Shown piece by piece: positions 27,872-40,556 of a stretch of DNA of 64,000 nucleotides (the stretch's first letter is position 1; every line of letters begins with the position of its first letter). Made by a program: the position numbers and the translations under genes. Under the pieces are notes generated by a model. The model saw nothing but the letters and a program-made list of their open reading frames with translations, was not told where the DNA came from and made no database searches. This stretch comes from Flaccisagitta enflata (Eukaryota > Chaetognatha > Sagittoidea > Aphragmophora), in NCBI GenBank assembly GCA_965153355.1, contig OZ231127.1:45818001-45882000 (forward strand). Reading direction: 5' to 3'.

Positions 27872-28422
27872 TTATAACCAACTGCTTCTCTTATCTTTTC
27901 AACAAAATCAATTTAGAATTTGCGAAGATTTGTAATGAGATCTTTGAGATGATTCCTCAAACCTCAGGCGAAGTAATCGGATTTAAGTTCAAATAATCCT
28001 ACATATCGTGAGAGAAGAAAAAAAATAGTCAAAAGAATATTTCGGAATCAGATCCCATGACATCAGGAATTCAATAGTTTCAAACTGTGAGAAGTGAGAT
28101 AATCTTATCGGTCAATTACACAGGCTGATGCTAGATTTCTATGACAGGGGTGTATATTGTTCCATACCCTCCTCCAGACGGGAGGGAAAATAAAGGACAA
28201 CACCTGCAAGTCGCGTCAGAAATTTTTTTGTTTTCATCAAAAGCTAGACACTAAGCCTTCCTTTATAATCAAAATCGCCGAATATTTTCCTCAGATTCTT
28301 CGAAAAAAGTGGGTGACCCGTTTTAACCCTGGTGACAAATTAACCCCGTGGGGTAAAATGGCCCACTCTACCCTACATCCTTGATTTGCGGTAGCCACAT
28401 TTGCAATCTATCCTTAATTTAC

Positions 28423-28907
28423 TTGGAAGGATATTGAGCCATCGGAGTGTGTTTGTGACGTTGACTGTATGGCTCCGCCACGTCGTTCGCCGCCGTTTTT
28501 GGACTCGTTACGGATTTGGCGGAAACGTAAGAAACCGGGCTTTTGTCTGCCGGTGTCACAAAAGCCTCGCCGGAAGAGGACGAGGACATCTTGACGTCGT
28601 TTCCGCCAGTTAACGCCGGTGCGATGTAAGGAGAGTGCTGGATGACGTCATCGTGAATTGGCGATGGGGCACTCGATATATGCAGATGTTTTCCACGCCC
28701 GTCGCTTCCGTCGGCCGTTGATTGCAGCAGACGTTCCCTCTCGACACGCTCCCGTTCTGCGCGTGCCGCAGCCGCACTCGGCGATTTCCTTTCGGCCACG
28801 GGACTCTTGCGTACGCGCGGCGCCAGCTGCTCCCGCGGTGACGGGGCAGGAGCGCCATGAACGCGCCCGTAGGCATCATCCGCCGGCAACGCATCATCGT
28901 TTAGCCG
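28423..28907 (-). pseudogene. FMN2: Formin exon 2, right copy
   Basis: Same 485-bp exon and splice sites as 10123-10607. Confidence 0.85.
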
Positions 28908-29689
28908 CTGAAATTAAAGTGGGAAACATGGGAGGGATAGATTATAGATACGTAGGGATCGTCATGATCATGCAACTAACCAGAAGAAGTTTAGAAAGAA
29001 TACAATTTTTATAAGATTAAGAGCCTAGTTTATAAATAAGTCGAGATTTCCAAATACTCGAAAATGATATCTGTATTATTCATTTGAAACAAATATCAAA
29101 TATGAATAAGTTCACTTAAAACTTAAATTCTTTAAAATATAATGCCAATTATAACCAATCAGACGCAAAAGAACTTACCATAAATGGCATGGTCCCTTTG
29201 TCTAAGCACTTGAAAATAGCACTTATGCTGCAATGTTTGAGAGAAGCTACCAAATTTCCACACTTTCAATTGCACAACTAATATCCAGTGGCCTCAAAGT
29301 GCTTACAAAAAAATGCACCGCTTGGTGTTTTTCAGTTCCTTGAATGAATTTGGGTAAAATTGATGGAATTATGCTTTTGGAAAATTGATCTTTTGTGATT
29401 TGAATGGAAACTGCTCATTGACACTATAAAGAGTATAAAGACACAAATTGCTTATGAAACTACTTCTTAGCTACTTTGGGTAAAGAATTATGAGCACTGG
29501 CATCCTTTTTTCAATGGTTTCTTGCCCCATGAAAGTGTGACTTTAATTCGTAGCCAGATGTTAAAAAAGGTTTTAGTTATCGTACTAGTAGCTACGTATC
29601 TCTATCTGTTTTGAAGACTTAAGAAAAAATAACGTTCATACAAAAAAAAAAGATAAAAAACTGTGCAATACATTAACGGGGTCCAAAAA

Positions 29690-30045
29690 AGTGACAGAAA
29701 CCTAAGTTGATAAGTCAGTGGATTTGAGGATTGATACTAAAGGGTTTTCGACCCGTAGAATCCATTTCTGAGGTCAAAAATGGTGAAATCTGGCAGGATC
29801 CCGTCCCACACTCGGCCCTGATCGAGCATATGGGCCCTGGAATGAGCATTTTGGCCATTTTTTTGCATTTTCAACTGATTCAAGGAGTATTCTCGTTATT
29901 TTTGCAGAAACTCTGACTAATATGAAGCTGTAGAATTCAATGGAGATGGTCAGAGGGGTCTGTGAACATTACTTTGGTTTGAGACTGGCCCTGAATGAGC
30001 ATTAGGGCCCCGAATAAGCATATTTTCCATTTTTTCACCGCATCT
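29690..30045 (+). repeat. Family C repeat, right-arm copy
   Basis: Counterpart of 8995-9375, with ACGGGGTCCAAAAAAGTG, GACCCGTAGAATCC and GGCCCTGATCGAGCATATG. Confidence 0.7.
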
Positions 30046-30436
30046 GTGGAATAGATGTGTATTATCATCCTCATAAAGGTGCTTATTTGACTAGATTTAG
30101 GCTGATTAGTTCCTTTAACTCTACCTTGGTTGCAGATAGGTGAACAGGAGCTGAAAAAAAATGATAGACGGGTCAACCAACAGACAGATGGACGTACAAA
30201 AAACTGGCTTGTAGAATTTGTGTCTGCGACCAAAAAATAAAAGATAAAAGCAAGAAAACAAGAAAGAAAGGAAGGGAGGAAGGAAAAACAGAAAGCATAA
30301 AAGAAAGCAAAAAAAGAGAAATAAACAAACAAATAAACAAAAACAAACAAACAAACAAACAAACACAAACAAAGAGAGAGAAAAAAAGAAAGAGAGAAAA
30401 AAAAAAGAAAGAGAAAAAAAGAAAGAAAGAGAAAAA

Positions 30437-30815
30437 ACAAGGCCGGATACACGGCTACCCTAGTCGCGAGCGGGTGGGCAGGAGCAGTGCTGGAGAAGGT
30501 CAATAAGACGTCTGGGCAGGAGCCGTATGCTCAAAAAGCTCAAAAATGCCGAAAAAGTAAAAAGGGGACCGACTGACCGACCAACTAACCGATTGACCGA
30601 CCGACGGACCGACATAGCGGGGTGTAGAGCTGCGTAGCACGCGACTAAAAAGAACTAAAGAACGAGAGAGAGAGAGAGAGAGAGAGAGACAGAAAAAGAA
30701 GAGAGAGAGGAGAGAGAGAGACAGAGAGACAGAGAGGCGAGAAGAAATAAAAGGAGATATTGGCCATGGCTCCATTTTGGATTCAGATGGACAGACTGAC
30801 CAAAAACACAGTCAC

Positions 30816-30860
<45 letters not shown>
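30437..30860 (+). repeat. Family A repeat and short GA tracts, right arm
   Basis: Family A copy (30437-30650) from AACAAGGCCGGATACACGG to a hairpin with GCTGCGTAGCACGCGACT, then GA tracts at 30662-30760 and 30819-30860. The left arm has several hundred bp of TC here, so the tract length changed by more than 200 bp between arms. Confidence 0.8.
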
Positions 30861-30862
<2 letters not shown>

Positions 30863-31734
30863 AGACTGAAGAAAATGGTACAAGGCTACCCAGGTCGTAT
30901 GCAGGTGGGCAGGGGCAGTGATAAAATAGGCTAACCAAGCATTTGGGCAGGAGCTGCAAAGCAGAAAACGCCCTTAAACGCGCAATGATTCAATGATGAG
31001 AAAAGTTTGTGAAAGCGAAGCATAGGAAAGTGGCGGAGCCATGACAAATTATAGCCAACGATGAAAGCCAAGTGGCAAATGAAACTCACCCGTGAGAAAA
31101 AAGAGATTTGATAGCAATCATTTTAATTCCCAGAATCAAAATTGAGTTGAATGTCAGTGAAAATTACCAGGAATATTTACCCATACTCCAAAGTTTATAA
31201 CTAATTTCTTTAGGGCTGATATTTTCATGATTTCAATTTTAAGCATGTTTTTCTACTTCAGCTTAAGAAACCAGCGTCACATTTGTCTGTAAGCTTTTTT
31301 CCTTCATTGGTCTATTGTTCAGTCACGCTGAACGTGCATTAAATTGCTCTGTGTGTGAGAGTGTATGTGCGTGTTTGTAATTGTGTGTGTCTGCGACAAT
31401 ATTGTAACCAAGACCTGTTTTTATGTGCATGTCTGTCATTGACGCAAACCTCAAAACTGCTGAAAACGGCTGGTTACAATGTTGTTCTTATTATCTCCCA
31501 TGCCTACCCTTATTCATTTCATTCAGTCATTCATTCATTCATTTGAATCATTTGTTCATTTGTATCATTCATTCAGACATTTAAATCATGCATTTAAAAT
31601 GTTCATTTACTTATTCAGTAATTCTTTATCAGCAAGGCACACTTATTGGCCATAACTAAATTTTGTTTTTCTTCTTAGCCAATACCCACAAGATGAAAAA
31701 AAGTGCAAGAGAAAGACGTCTAGGGGATTTAACT

Positions 31735-31900
31735 AAAATGTCAAAGCGTTTTTAGCCGCTTGCTATGCAACTCCACACCCAACTTTGTCCATCCGTCGGT
31801 TGGTCTGGCATGTTTTACTTATTCATGTTTTGCGGTTTTTTGACTCACTGCTCCTGCTGTCATGACCTCACGCAACTGGGTAAGCTGTGTATCCAGCCTT
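31735..31900 (-). repeat. Family A repeat, degraded, right arm
   Basis: Counterpart of 7030-7195 with several substitutions and a small gap. Confidence 0.6.
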
Positions 31901-32684
31901 GTAAATTGAGTCACGATCTTGAATGTCACCAATCATGGAGTCTTCTATTTCCAGAAAGGAGAGGACAAAGTGAATTATTTGTCTCCGTGGTTCAATGGCT
32001 ATCGTGACAAAGTGAATTATTTGTCTCCGTGGTTCAATGGCTATCGTAAAAATCAAAAAATGAATTTTGTTGGTTTTTAGGTGCGTCATAGCACCTGTAT
32101 AAGAGGCTCTAGCTGTCGGTAAGTGGTCGGTCACGCTCGAGTTGGAAATTGCAGAAAATGTTGAAAATCTTTTAAAAATTCAACTCGAGCATCATTCATA
32201 TTACTCGTCACTTCATTCTTTTTCATATTCAACTACGGTTAGGTCGGTCGGCGGGTCTTGGTCAGTTAGTGAAAAATCGCAGAAAATGTTTAAAACCATA
32301 AAAAAACTCATCTCATTCATTATTCATATTAATCGTCATTTCATTCATCACTGATTCAATTACGGTTAGGTCTCAGAGCGGGTCCATCAGTTGGTTCTTC
32401 ATTCAAGAGTGAAAAATAGCAGAAAATATTTAAAATGTCATAAAAACTCATCTCATTCTTCATTCAAGTTACTTGTCATTTCATTCATTATCATATTCTG
32501 CTACGGTTAAGACTGATACAGCTTGAGATAGGTCTGATAGAGCTCGGTATAGGTCTAAGAATTAATAACGCTGGTGCAACATCTTGACCTGCTTTTTTCA
32601 TATATTGACAAAGATTGCCATCTTTCAAAAACTAGGTTCTGGCGCCAGAGTAGGCTCTTACCTTTTCTTTTTTTCCTCCCTTTT

Positions 32685-33215
32685 TGGGCAGCGGCCCCGA
32701 AGGGAACGATGTCCTGTAGAACACAGGGGACTTTCGTTTGTCCGTTCGTTCGTTCGTTTGTTCGTCCCCCCCCTCATCGGGCCCCTCAGGCCTCAAATCT
32801 GGGCACTGGGACCTCAAATCCGGCCTCTCAGGCCTCAAATCCAGCCTCTCAGGCCTCAAATCTAGCCTCTCAGGTCTCAAATCCAGCCTCTCAGGCTTCA
32901 AACTTGGCCTCTCAGGCCTCTAATTAGGCTTCTCGGGCCTCAAATCCAAATTCTCAGGGCCAGCTTTCTCAAGCTGCCAATCGACATTCTTAGGCCTTAC
33001 ATCAGCCTTCTTAGACCTCAGTTAAGGCTCTTGAAGGCCTTCAGTCAGCATCTCATCCACTTCTTCAGGCAGGACGAACAAAATTCCCCCTGTGTTCTAC
33101 AGGACATCGTCCCCTTCGGAACCGCTGCCCTGTACCCTTCACTCAATTCACAATCACTCAGCAGGCAACGGGTATCGCTGACCACATAGTGCCCTTGGGC
33201 GACCTGTTTTTTCTT
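32685..33215. repeat. Family B fold-back repeat, right arm
   Basis: Counterpart of 5727-6265, with both arms (GTCCTGTAGAACACAGG at 32711-32727 and CCTGTGTTCTACAGGAC near 33090) and the internal VNTR kept. The flank near 33120-33180 differs from the left by substitutions and short deletions. Confidence 0.8.
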
Positions 33216-33231
33216 TTTTTTTTCTTTTTCT

Positions 33232-33440
33232 CTTTTTAGTCATGTGCTACGCGACTCAACATCCCCCATTGTCCATCCATCCGTCTGTCGGTCAGTTGGT
33301 TGGTCCCCATTTGACTTTTGTAAATATTTTTGCGGTCTTTGGCCCCACTGCTCCTGCCCAAATGCTCTAGTTACTAAAATACTGCCCCTGCCCACCCGCA
33401 TGCAACTTGGTTCGCCATGTATCTGGCCTTCTATTTCTTC
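33232..33440 (-). repeat. Family A repeat, right arm
   Basis: Counterpart of 5491-5695; on plus it starts TTTTTAGTCATGTGCTACGC and ends CATGTATCTGGCC. Confidence 0.7.
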
Positions 33441-34054
33441 AAATCTATAAGTTCAACTTGGTATCCAAGATCCGACGCACAGCTTGCCCCCGTTTCAGTG
33501 ACCCTGCCGGTGGTTTGGGGCCATTGCATAAAGGTGGGCAGGGGCAGCGAGGTAATATTCTATCATGAAGTGTACTGTAAAATGTGACTTTCTGAATGTG
33601 TTCTTGAAATTTTTAAAAATGTACATCCATCTCATCTGTCTGCTATTGTCCATTTGTCTCAGAACAAAAAGAGACACGCACAAGGTTGATCATTAGTCAA
33701 TCTTGCTTTCTTTGTTTCTGTCAGTATGTATGCCTATTAACCTTACAGTCTGTTTACCTGTGTGTCTGTGCTTTTTTCTGTCAATATGTCCATGTGTAAT
33801 TTTGAGTCTATGATTTCATTTTCCTCTCTACATGTCCCTTGCTAACTTAGTGCGAGAGAGAAAAATGAGTTGAAGAAGGTGGACTAAGATAAATTTAGAT
33901 AGACAGACAGACCAACAGACTGACAGACAGACAGACAGACCAATTGTAAAATAGGTCAAACAAAATAGCTTGTCACTCACATGAAATATAGAAACACTGC
34001 ATTAAATTGAAATGGTTGTTTGTTCAAAGGGCAAAAAACTGAAAATGCGCCAAA

Positions 34055-34425
34055 ATTTATCAAATTATGCTCGTTTAGGGCCAACAATGCTTGTTTACAG
34101 CCGGTTGCACCAAAAATGGTAGTCAAAGACCCCTCAGGCCATCACCAATGAATTCTACTTCTTTACATTAATTCATTAACATAAAAAAAAAAAAGAAGTG
34201 GTTTCCCATTAACAAGCTCAAAAAGAAAAAAAATGGTTGAAATGCTCACTCCGGGGCCCATATGCTCGATCAGGGCCGAGTGTGGGAGGGGATCCCGCCA
34301 GATTTGGCCATTTTTGACCTCAGAATCGGATTCTACGGGTCCAAAACCCTAAAATATCATTCCTCAAATCGCCTGTGATATTCCATCGACATTCTGGACC
34401 CCGTTAGCAATACATTCATGTCCTA
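34055..34425 (-). repeat. Family C repeat, right-arm copy
   Basis: Counterpart of 4507-4870, with about four substitutions in 108 compared bases (for example CCTGATCGAGC against CCAGATCGAGC). Confidence 0.7.
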
Positions 34426-34466
34426 CTAAGGAAAAGAGGGTAACTACGACGAGAAGAAAAACGAAC

Positions 34467-34571
34467 CTGCGCTTCGTGTGGTGCTCTTTTGTCCCCACCT
34501 CCTCCTCCTCTCTTTGAAGGTTTATCCCGTTTTCCAGACTTGATTTCTCCACCTGCCTGTGCATTCCCCAT
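34467..34571 (-). pseudogene. FMN2: Formin exon 1 (coding part), right copy
   Basis: Counterpart of 4357-4461, same MGN start and donor. The exon may extend to about 34892 as 5' UTR. Confidence 0.75.
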
Positions 34572-35556
34572 CCTTTCTGATGCGAAAGGTTTATCGACGA
34601 TTATATGGCCAGCATAAGAGACGCTTCGTCTGTGCCCTCGGCGCTTCACGTTTTGTTGATGCACTTGTTGAGCTGCCGAGCCTCTTTGATGAGGCGCGCA
34701 AGTGAGAGCCGAAGGAGAGTTAAGACGAGTCCGCGTCCGTCGCGGTGACTGTGGATTGTTGAGATACTGATGACAGGTGCAGATCTCTTCTTCTTTTTCA
34801 AAGCTTCGACGCAAGAACTCGTAGACTTCGCGGGAATAGTCCTCAAGTGGCGGTCTCCTAGTGTACCGTCGCCCCGCAGACTCTCCTCGACTCTGTCGAA
34901 TGTGGAAAAGATGGGTTATAATGTTCAAAACCCAACTAGAACCTAATTGAGGTTTACTTCTTGTCAACGGGCAGAAATCAAGAACGTCACGACAATCAAG
35001 ACTAATCATTTCGCGTACTATTTGGAACGAAGGCGCTTCTCTCCGTCGTGGTTCAAATGACATGATATCCGGTTTGGCCAATTTGGTTCCTCATCGCTTG
35101 GGAGTGACCAAGGCGTGCTAATTCCGATCACTGCGAAAAAAAAAGATTATCAAGATGTGATTATTGGGCTTTTCAGCTATTCAAGTCTGCTTTTTTTAAA
35201 AGTCTGCAAGAACCGTCAAGATTATTATGTACTCCATTGCTTGATTTATAGGCGCTACGTCTCCTTCAGCACGGCGTAAATATTGTGATAACGCACCTGT
35301 TGAAAAACTCGTCACACAAGGCATCTTGAATGTCGACACGTGAACAATTGGGTGCGCCAAAGAGTGTTCGTTAGTTTATCTAGAGATTCTAAGGGTAATG
35401 ATGAGATGTGCACAAACATCTGAAAACAATACAAGTTTTTGAAACATTTCGAATGGCAAAAATGTGAAGATCGCGATTAAAGTTGCTAGACCGCATAACA
35501 TTTTTTTTTTGCAGGGAATTACTCTTGTGTATCTGGCCTAAAAATTTTTTTCCTCT

Positions 35557-35665
<109 letters not shown>

Positions 35666-35882
35666 AATGAAACGTGCTACGATGCAGGTAATCGGAAGAT
35701 ATAGATCATCTTTTAAATTTGACAGGCGGGTGGACGGTCGTCCTAATTATTTGCTCGGTTTCGATCGAGTGAGCCAAGGCAATGGCTTCAGTGACGATGT
35801 TAGCTAAAATGGTTTCAGACTATCAGTGAACTGTAGGCTGTAACTCTGTTTGTTTAGATTCACTTAGCAATTAGCATTTAGC

Positions 35883-35967
35883 TTTCCACTTATCTTTTCG
35901 CATGTTGGTGACTTCTTTGATACTCATCGTCTTTAGATGGATTCTTGGCGGCATGGTATGATAATTC

Positions 35968-36057
<90 letters not shown>
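35883..36057. repeat. 88-bp right-arm-only segment plus (TC)n tract
   Basis: 35883-35970 lies between GCATTTAGCT and the TC tract; in the left arm GCTAAATGC follows the GA tract directly. The segment is unique in the window. It is either an insertion on the right or a loss on the left through slippage of the tract. Confidence 0.75.
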
Positions 36058-36061
<4 letters not shown>

Positions 36062-36244
36062 TTCCCTTTTTTTTCATTTTACGTTTTCGTATGAAAAATT
36101 TGAATTGGAATGGCAAGTTCCTGGGTGATTGACTGATTGCAGACACCCATCAAACAGACTGACACATACTTAGTTTACGAGTCAACATAAATAGTAGGGA
36201 TTCAGCCATTGGACTGATTTCCTTTTCAATTTCTCTCCGGCCCG

Positions 36245-37020
36245 GGACATCCTACCACTCCTACCCGGATCGTAAAGAACACCTCATACAAAGGTCGGAA
36301 TGGGATTTCACTCAACCGAGCCCAACATGTGGGCCCCAATCTGTTACCAGACATAGTTGGTTCTATCTGTAGGTTTAGAAAAGGCAGCGTAGCCTTTACC
36401 ACAGATATCACAAAAATGTTTTGGAAATCAAAATTCCATTGAAGCAACAGAATCTCCATCGCATCATCACGCCTCGAGGGACTGCCAAACAGACGACTGT
36501 TATGTTCGGTGAGAGTTCATCACCATTTCTCTCAATGGCCACCTGCCAGCATCATGCAGAACGCGAGGACAGCAAGCAAAAATTTCCAAAAGCTTGTCAG
36601 CATGTGATGGATGACCTTTACATGGATGATATCCCTTCAACTGCAGATTCAGTGGGAGAAGCCGTGGATGCTTTGACACAAATAAAGGGATTTTTCATCA
36701 GCATGCATATGAAAGTCCACAAGATCAACAGTAACAGGAAGGATCTTTTGGCTCAAATTGATGGCACTGACGACAGAGAGGATGCAAATGTGCTTGGACT
36801 GAATTGGAACACAATCACTGATTCCCTCAATGTTCCCTCTAAGGAATGGGATTCTGTCCCATTAACAAAACAGGAATTTCTTCAGGGGATCTCTTCATTT
36901 TGGGACCCCCTGGGCCAAACGTGCCCCCTGATTTGTTGGGGCAAAATGATCATGCAAAAGATTTGGCAGCATGGATCAAACTGGGATGACCCACTCCCAG
37001 AATTCTATGGCAAGAGATAG
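36245..37020 (+). pseudogene. BEL/Pao pol: reverse transcriptase part, broken
   Basis: 36245-36418 reads RIVKNTSYKGRNGISLN, VGPNLLPDIVGSICRFR and VAFTTDITKMFW, which fits the Pao RT palm. A frameshift near 36418-36421 moves it to the next frame, which carries MFGESSSPF and the catalytic YMDD motif (DLYMDDIPST) before a stop at 37020. The upstream RT fingers are absent. This polymerase would copy the element's RNA; here it cannot be made whole. Confidence 0.85.
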
Positions 37021-37894
37021 AATGTTTCAAAAAAGCGTGTCTGTTTGTTTTGAAATCCCACGCTATTTCGGTGTGCCGCCCATAGTCTTGCACATTTTTG
37101 TGGATGCCTCAGAAGGGGCGTACGCGGCTGTAGCCTACGTCATAACTGGAAAAGGCTCCTTCTTCCTCCTCTCAAAAACTAGGGTTAAACCCCTCAAGGT
37201 CGTTAGCCTTCCACGCATGGAATTGTTGGGTGCCGTTCTTGGTACAAAGCTTCTCAATTTCCTCAAAGCAGAGGTTTTCAAGTCTCAAATTGAAACCTTC
37301 ATGTGGTCCGACGCAACCATCACATTAGGATGGATTGAATCTTCGTCTTCACGTTACAAACCCTTTGTCGGAAATCGCATCGCGGATATTCAACGCACTT
37401 CCGCCACCCACTCCGCTAAGTGGATGTGGGTTCCTGGAGATCAAAACCCCGCGGATATCCCTTCGCGAGGGACTTGGCCACTTCATGAAAAACAGGCCAA
37501 ACTTTGGGCACATGGACCAGAGTTTTTACAGACGGGTGAATGGCCAACTCAACCAGAGATGGAAAAACCAGATCTGGAAAAGCGTAAAATTGCGATAAAT
37601 GTCGCTCAAGTCACGCCTCCCGTCATTCAACTGGATCGATACAGCTCATTTGAAAAAATGCTTCGCATCGTCACTATGGTGTGGCGTTTTGGGTGCCCTT
37701 TGGCGGGGAGGGCTGAGCCCCTTGCCAATCAGCGGAAAAGGGCACTCCAAAAAATCATCTCCATGGAACAAAAATTTTCTTTGCGGAAGAATTTTCATGC
37801 CTTCAGAAAAATCAACCTATGCCATGAAATTCTCGACTCATTCAATTCAATCCAGTTTTGGAGGATGGCATCATCAAGATGCAAGGGAGAGTAA
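36990..37894 (+). pseudogene. BEL/Pao pol: RNase H part
   Basis: After a second frame change near 36971-37020 it reads LHIFVDASEGAYAAVAY, LPRMELLGAVLGTKLLNF and MWSDATITLGWIESSSSRY, placing the Asp, Glu and Asp of an RNase H site. WVPGDQNPADIPSRG is the typical Pao sequence that follows. The frame ends at 37894 in a region where the next frame takes over, which suggests another small indel near 37860-37890. Confidence 0.85.
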
Positions 37895-39009
37895 GCAAAA
37901 ATCTCATCATTCTCCCGGACAAATCGCATCTCACTCGACTGATTATCAGAGATGCACACATTTCTAACCTCCACGCAGGACCAAACCAAACCCTAGCACA
38001 CCTGCGTCAAAAATACTGGATCATCAAAGGCATGACCGCTGTCAAAGCGGAAACCAAATCCTGCATGAAGTGCAAGCGGATCAACAAACCTCTGTGCCAG
38101 CAGAAAATGGCAGATCTACCAGATTTTTGAAAAAATGCTTTGCCACCCTTTGCCCATACTGGGCTTGATTACGCTGGACCTCTCCTTGTCAAATCAAGGA
38201 GGGATTCCATGTTACCAGCGGAAAAGCGATGGATCGCTCTCTTCACCTGTGGATCAACCCGAGGAATCCATCTGGAAATTGTGAACGACCTCTCGACGGA
38301 AGAATTTCTGTCAGCGTTCTCTCGTTTTACCAGTCGGAGAGGAAAACCTCTTCATTTGTACTCGGATAATGCCACAACCTTCACAAAAGCAGCAAAGCAT
38401 CTGCCTGATGTCATCTGGCAATTCAATCCACCTGCCGCCCCATGGTGGGGAGGGTTTTGGGAACGCCTCGTTAAAAGCGTCAAAACTCCGTTGAAAAAAG
38501 TGCTAGGACAGTCTCTTGTCTCTGACAAAGAACTTGAGACAATCATAATCCGCATTGAGGGACAGATTAATTCTCGACCTTTGACCCCCCTTGTTGATGA
38601 CCCTGAACAGGTACCCTTGACGCCGGCTGAAATGCTCATCGGGAGGTCGCTTCAGCAACCGCAAGATCCATGGCCGGAGATTCCACCACCAAGGGCAGCC
38701 TTTTCAGCAAGGCAGAAGTATCTTCGAAGTCTCCACGAATCGTGGACAAATCGTTGGGTCAAAGAATATCTCCCTGCGCTTCAGCCACGGCCAAAGTGGC
38801 ATCAGGATTCCAAAGACCTCACCCCTGGATCGATCGTCCTCCTCAAAAAGGAAAACGTCAAACGACACCTGTGGCCTTTGGCGCGGATCAAAGAATGCCA
38901 CGCCGGACGTGACGGACACATCCGCTCTGTCACGCTTCGAGACAACAAAGGCAAAGACATCAGGAGGCCCATCCAGAATTTGGTCCTTCTGGAGGGAAAC
39001 GAAGAATAA
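37858..39009 (+). pseudogene. BEL/Pao pol: integrase and C-terminal domain, one in-frame stop
   Basis: The zinc-binding region shows His-x4-His (AHISNLHAGP) and Cys-x2-Cys (SCMKC). A TGA at 38128-38130 interrupts the frame, which then continues unchanged. The core has the three acidic residues in TGLDYAGP, YSDNATTF and FWERLVKSVK. The C-terminus (SWTNRWVKEYLPALQPR to IRRPIQNLVLLE) fits the DUF5641 family usual in Pao elements. It would insert element cDNA; the stop and the lost 5' half make it inactive. Confidence 0.88.
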
Positions 39010-39445
39010 AGACACTCTCAAGCCTCTCCTGCGTTAAACAATCTTTTCAGCTTTACTGAAGCAGCAATGAGGCAAGTTTATCCTGTCGAGTTTAGCTAGA
39101 AAGATTGTTGGAGAGGTTGAGATCTATCAATGCGCAATTGTCAACGTCAACATCAACGTCAACATTCTTCTCATGGAGGGCTTCTTGACTCCATCAGCTG
39201 CTATCATAACCTGAAACAATTGACAACGACAATGACAACAACAAGACAAACTTATGAAGAAAACAAGAATTCGGTCAGCAGAACATCAATGGCGAAGGAC
39301 TAAAGATTCCACTCATTTTCGCTCGTTACATTCTTAACATTGTGTAAACTGTTATTTATGTAATCCCTAATTTGATTGATTTAAATTCTATATTTGGTTT
39401 TGATTTCTGTATTGACTGTATAAAATTTGTTGTTGTCCCATCATC

Positions 39446-39700
39446 TCCCAGGCTCTGGGATCAGGGCGGAGGTCTTGCATCCTAGACAGGAGATCCCTTT
39501 CCCAACTTTATGTTGATATTGAATTTGAAGCAGCCATAGCCAATCCTTTCTAAAAAATTTACATTTTCAAAACCTATTGTGATCCAAACCATGAGAAATG
39601 ATTTCTGCCTTCAAAAAAAAAAAAATCCCAAACTCATTCTCCCAGGCTCTGGGATCAGGGCGGAGGTCCTGCATCCTGACAGGAGACCCCTCCTTTCAAC
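39446..39700 (+). repeat. Pair of 55-bp direct repeats after the Pao element
   Basis: CTCCCAGGCTCTGGGATCAG followed by GGCGGAGGTC and an ACAGGAGA phrase occurs at about 39446-39500 and again at about 39639-39693, spaced 193 bp. It may be a duplicated part of the LTR or 3' UTR. Confidence 0.75.
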
Positions 39701-40370
39701 CAACTAAAATTTCTAGTAAGATCCTTTCTTGTAGAGTTGGACAATTCACAACTTTCAAAATGGAGAACCCCAAAGTGGGGTTTTGGCGGGCAATATTAAA
39801 ATGGAATTATGAATTTGACCATTTTTATGTTCTATCTTTCTGTCTCTGTCTATCTTTTTCTATCCTCTCAAATATCCTATAAATTTCCAGACAGAGCAGG
39901 CGCCGACTTCTACGTCTTAACCAAAACAATGATTTCTTGAGAAATGAGACTTTGTAACTTTTGATTTACAATTAAGTTCCGGTAAAAAGTAGAAGCCTAT
40001 TGGTTGAAATATTGCATTTGCTGTTCTATGATTGGATATCATTTTCTCTGCATAAAATATGCCTAGCCAGAAGGAAGTCTTTTCCTTCCATTCATTCACG
40101 TTTCACCATCCAATTCGTGCGCAACGGTCTTCTTCTAATTCTGCAATAAACTGTAAATATTAATTGGAAACTTAAATCTTGTTCATCTGCCTTTATCATT
40201 ATCAACAGGGTTGGCGAATCGTAAGACCAACTCTTAACTTCACTCAAGATACTTAGATCATCAATTATCAGCAGATAGCTCGCGTTCATATTATCTCTAC
40301 CCATTCAGATCTAGCTCATTTTTTACCTAGTAAGCAGATACGACTAACCTAAAAAGCTGTTATGTGATAT
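39701..40370. other. No recognisable gene
   Basis: AT-rich DNA with no coding or repeat signal I can support. Confidence 0.4.
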
Positions 40371-40556
40371 CTAGTAAACTAATATGCTGATGTCTGATTA
40401 TTGGCCAAGTAAGCTGATATGTCAAACTAAGTAAGCTGATATGTCATACTGTCAAAGTAAGCTGATATGTGATATCTAGTGAGCTGATATGTGATACCTC
40501 GTAAGCTGATATGTCACACTGTATAAGTAAGCTAATATGACATACTTAGTCGGGAA
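40371..40556 (+). repeat. Minisatellite, TAAGCTGATATG type, block 1
   Basis: About seven imperfect units built on AGTAAGCTGATATGTGATA, each 20-35 bp. A second block of the same unit lies at 41575-41775. Confidence 0.8.

Larger units (their letters stand above)
20108..34571 (-). pseudogene. FMN2: Formin FMN2 class, right copy, truncated in FH2
   Basis: Minus-strand copy of the left gene. Coding exons are 34467-34571, 28423-28907, 27241-27374, 26054-27015, 25768-25929, 23857-24343 and 20108-21804. Exons 1-6 keep all splice sites and phases, including the 134-bp exon 3 that the reading frame needs. The match ends at 20159, after QPFKDIMVAFVT in FH2. The frame then reads 16 unrelated residues and stops at 20108. 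The last 60 or so FH2 residues and the Spir-binding-type tail are missing. In formins the FH2 C-terminal part closes the dimer ring, so an expressed product would probably be a non-nucleating fragment. It is called a pseudogene on structure; if the palindrome is an assembly artefact it is only the second allele of the left copy. Confidence 0.85.
36241..39560 (+). mobile_element. BEL/Pao LTR retrotransposon, 5'-truncated and decayed
   Basis: Pol domains run in the usual BEL/Pao order: reverse transcriptase, RNase H, integrase zinc-binding region, integrase core and a DUF5641-type C-terminus. The element begins inside RT at the palindrome edge, so its 5' LTR, gag, protease and the first part of RT are missing. 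At least two frameshifts and one in-frame stop break pol, so it is dead. The 3' limit is a guess: after the pol stop (39009) the sequence probably covers the 3' UTR and LTR, but without a 5' LTR the borders cannot be set. Confidence 0.85.
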
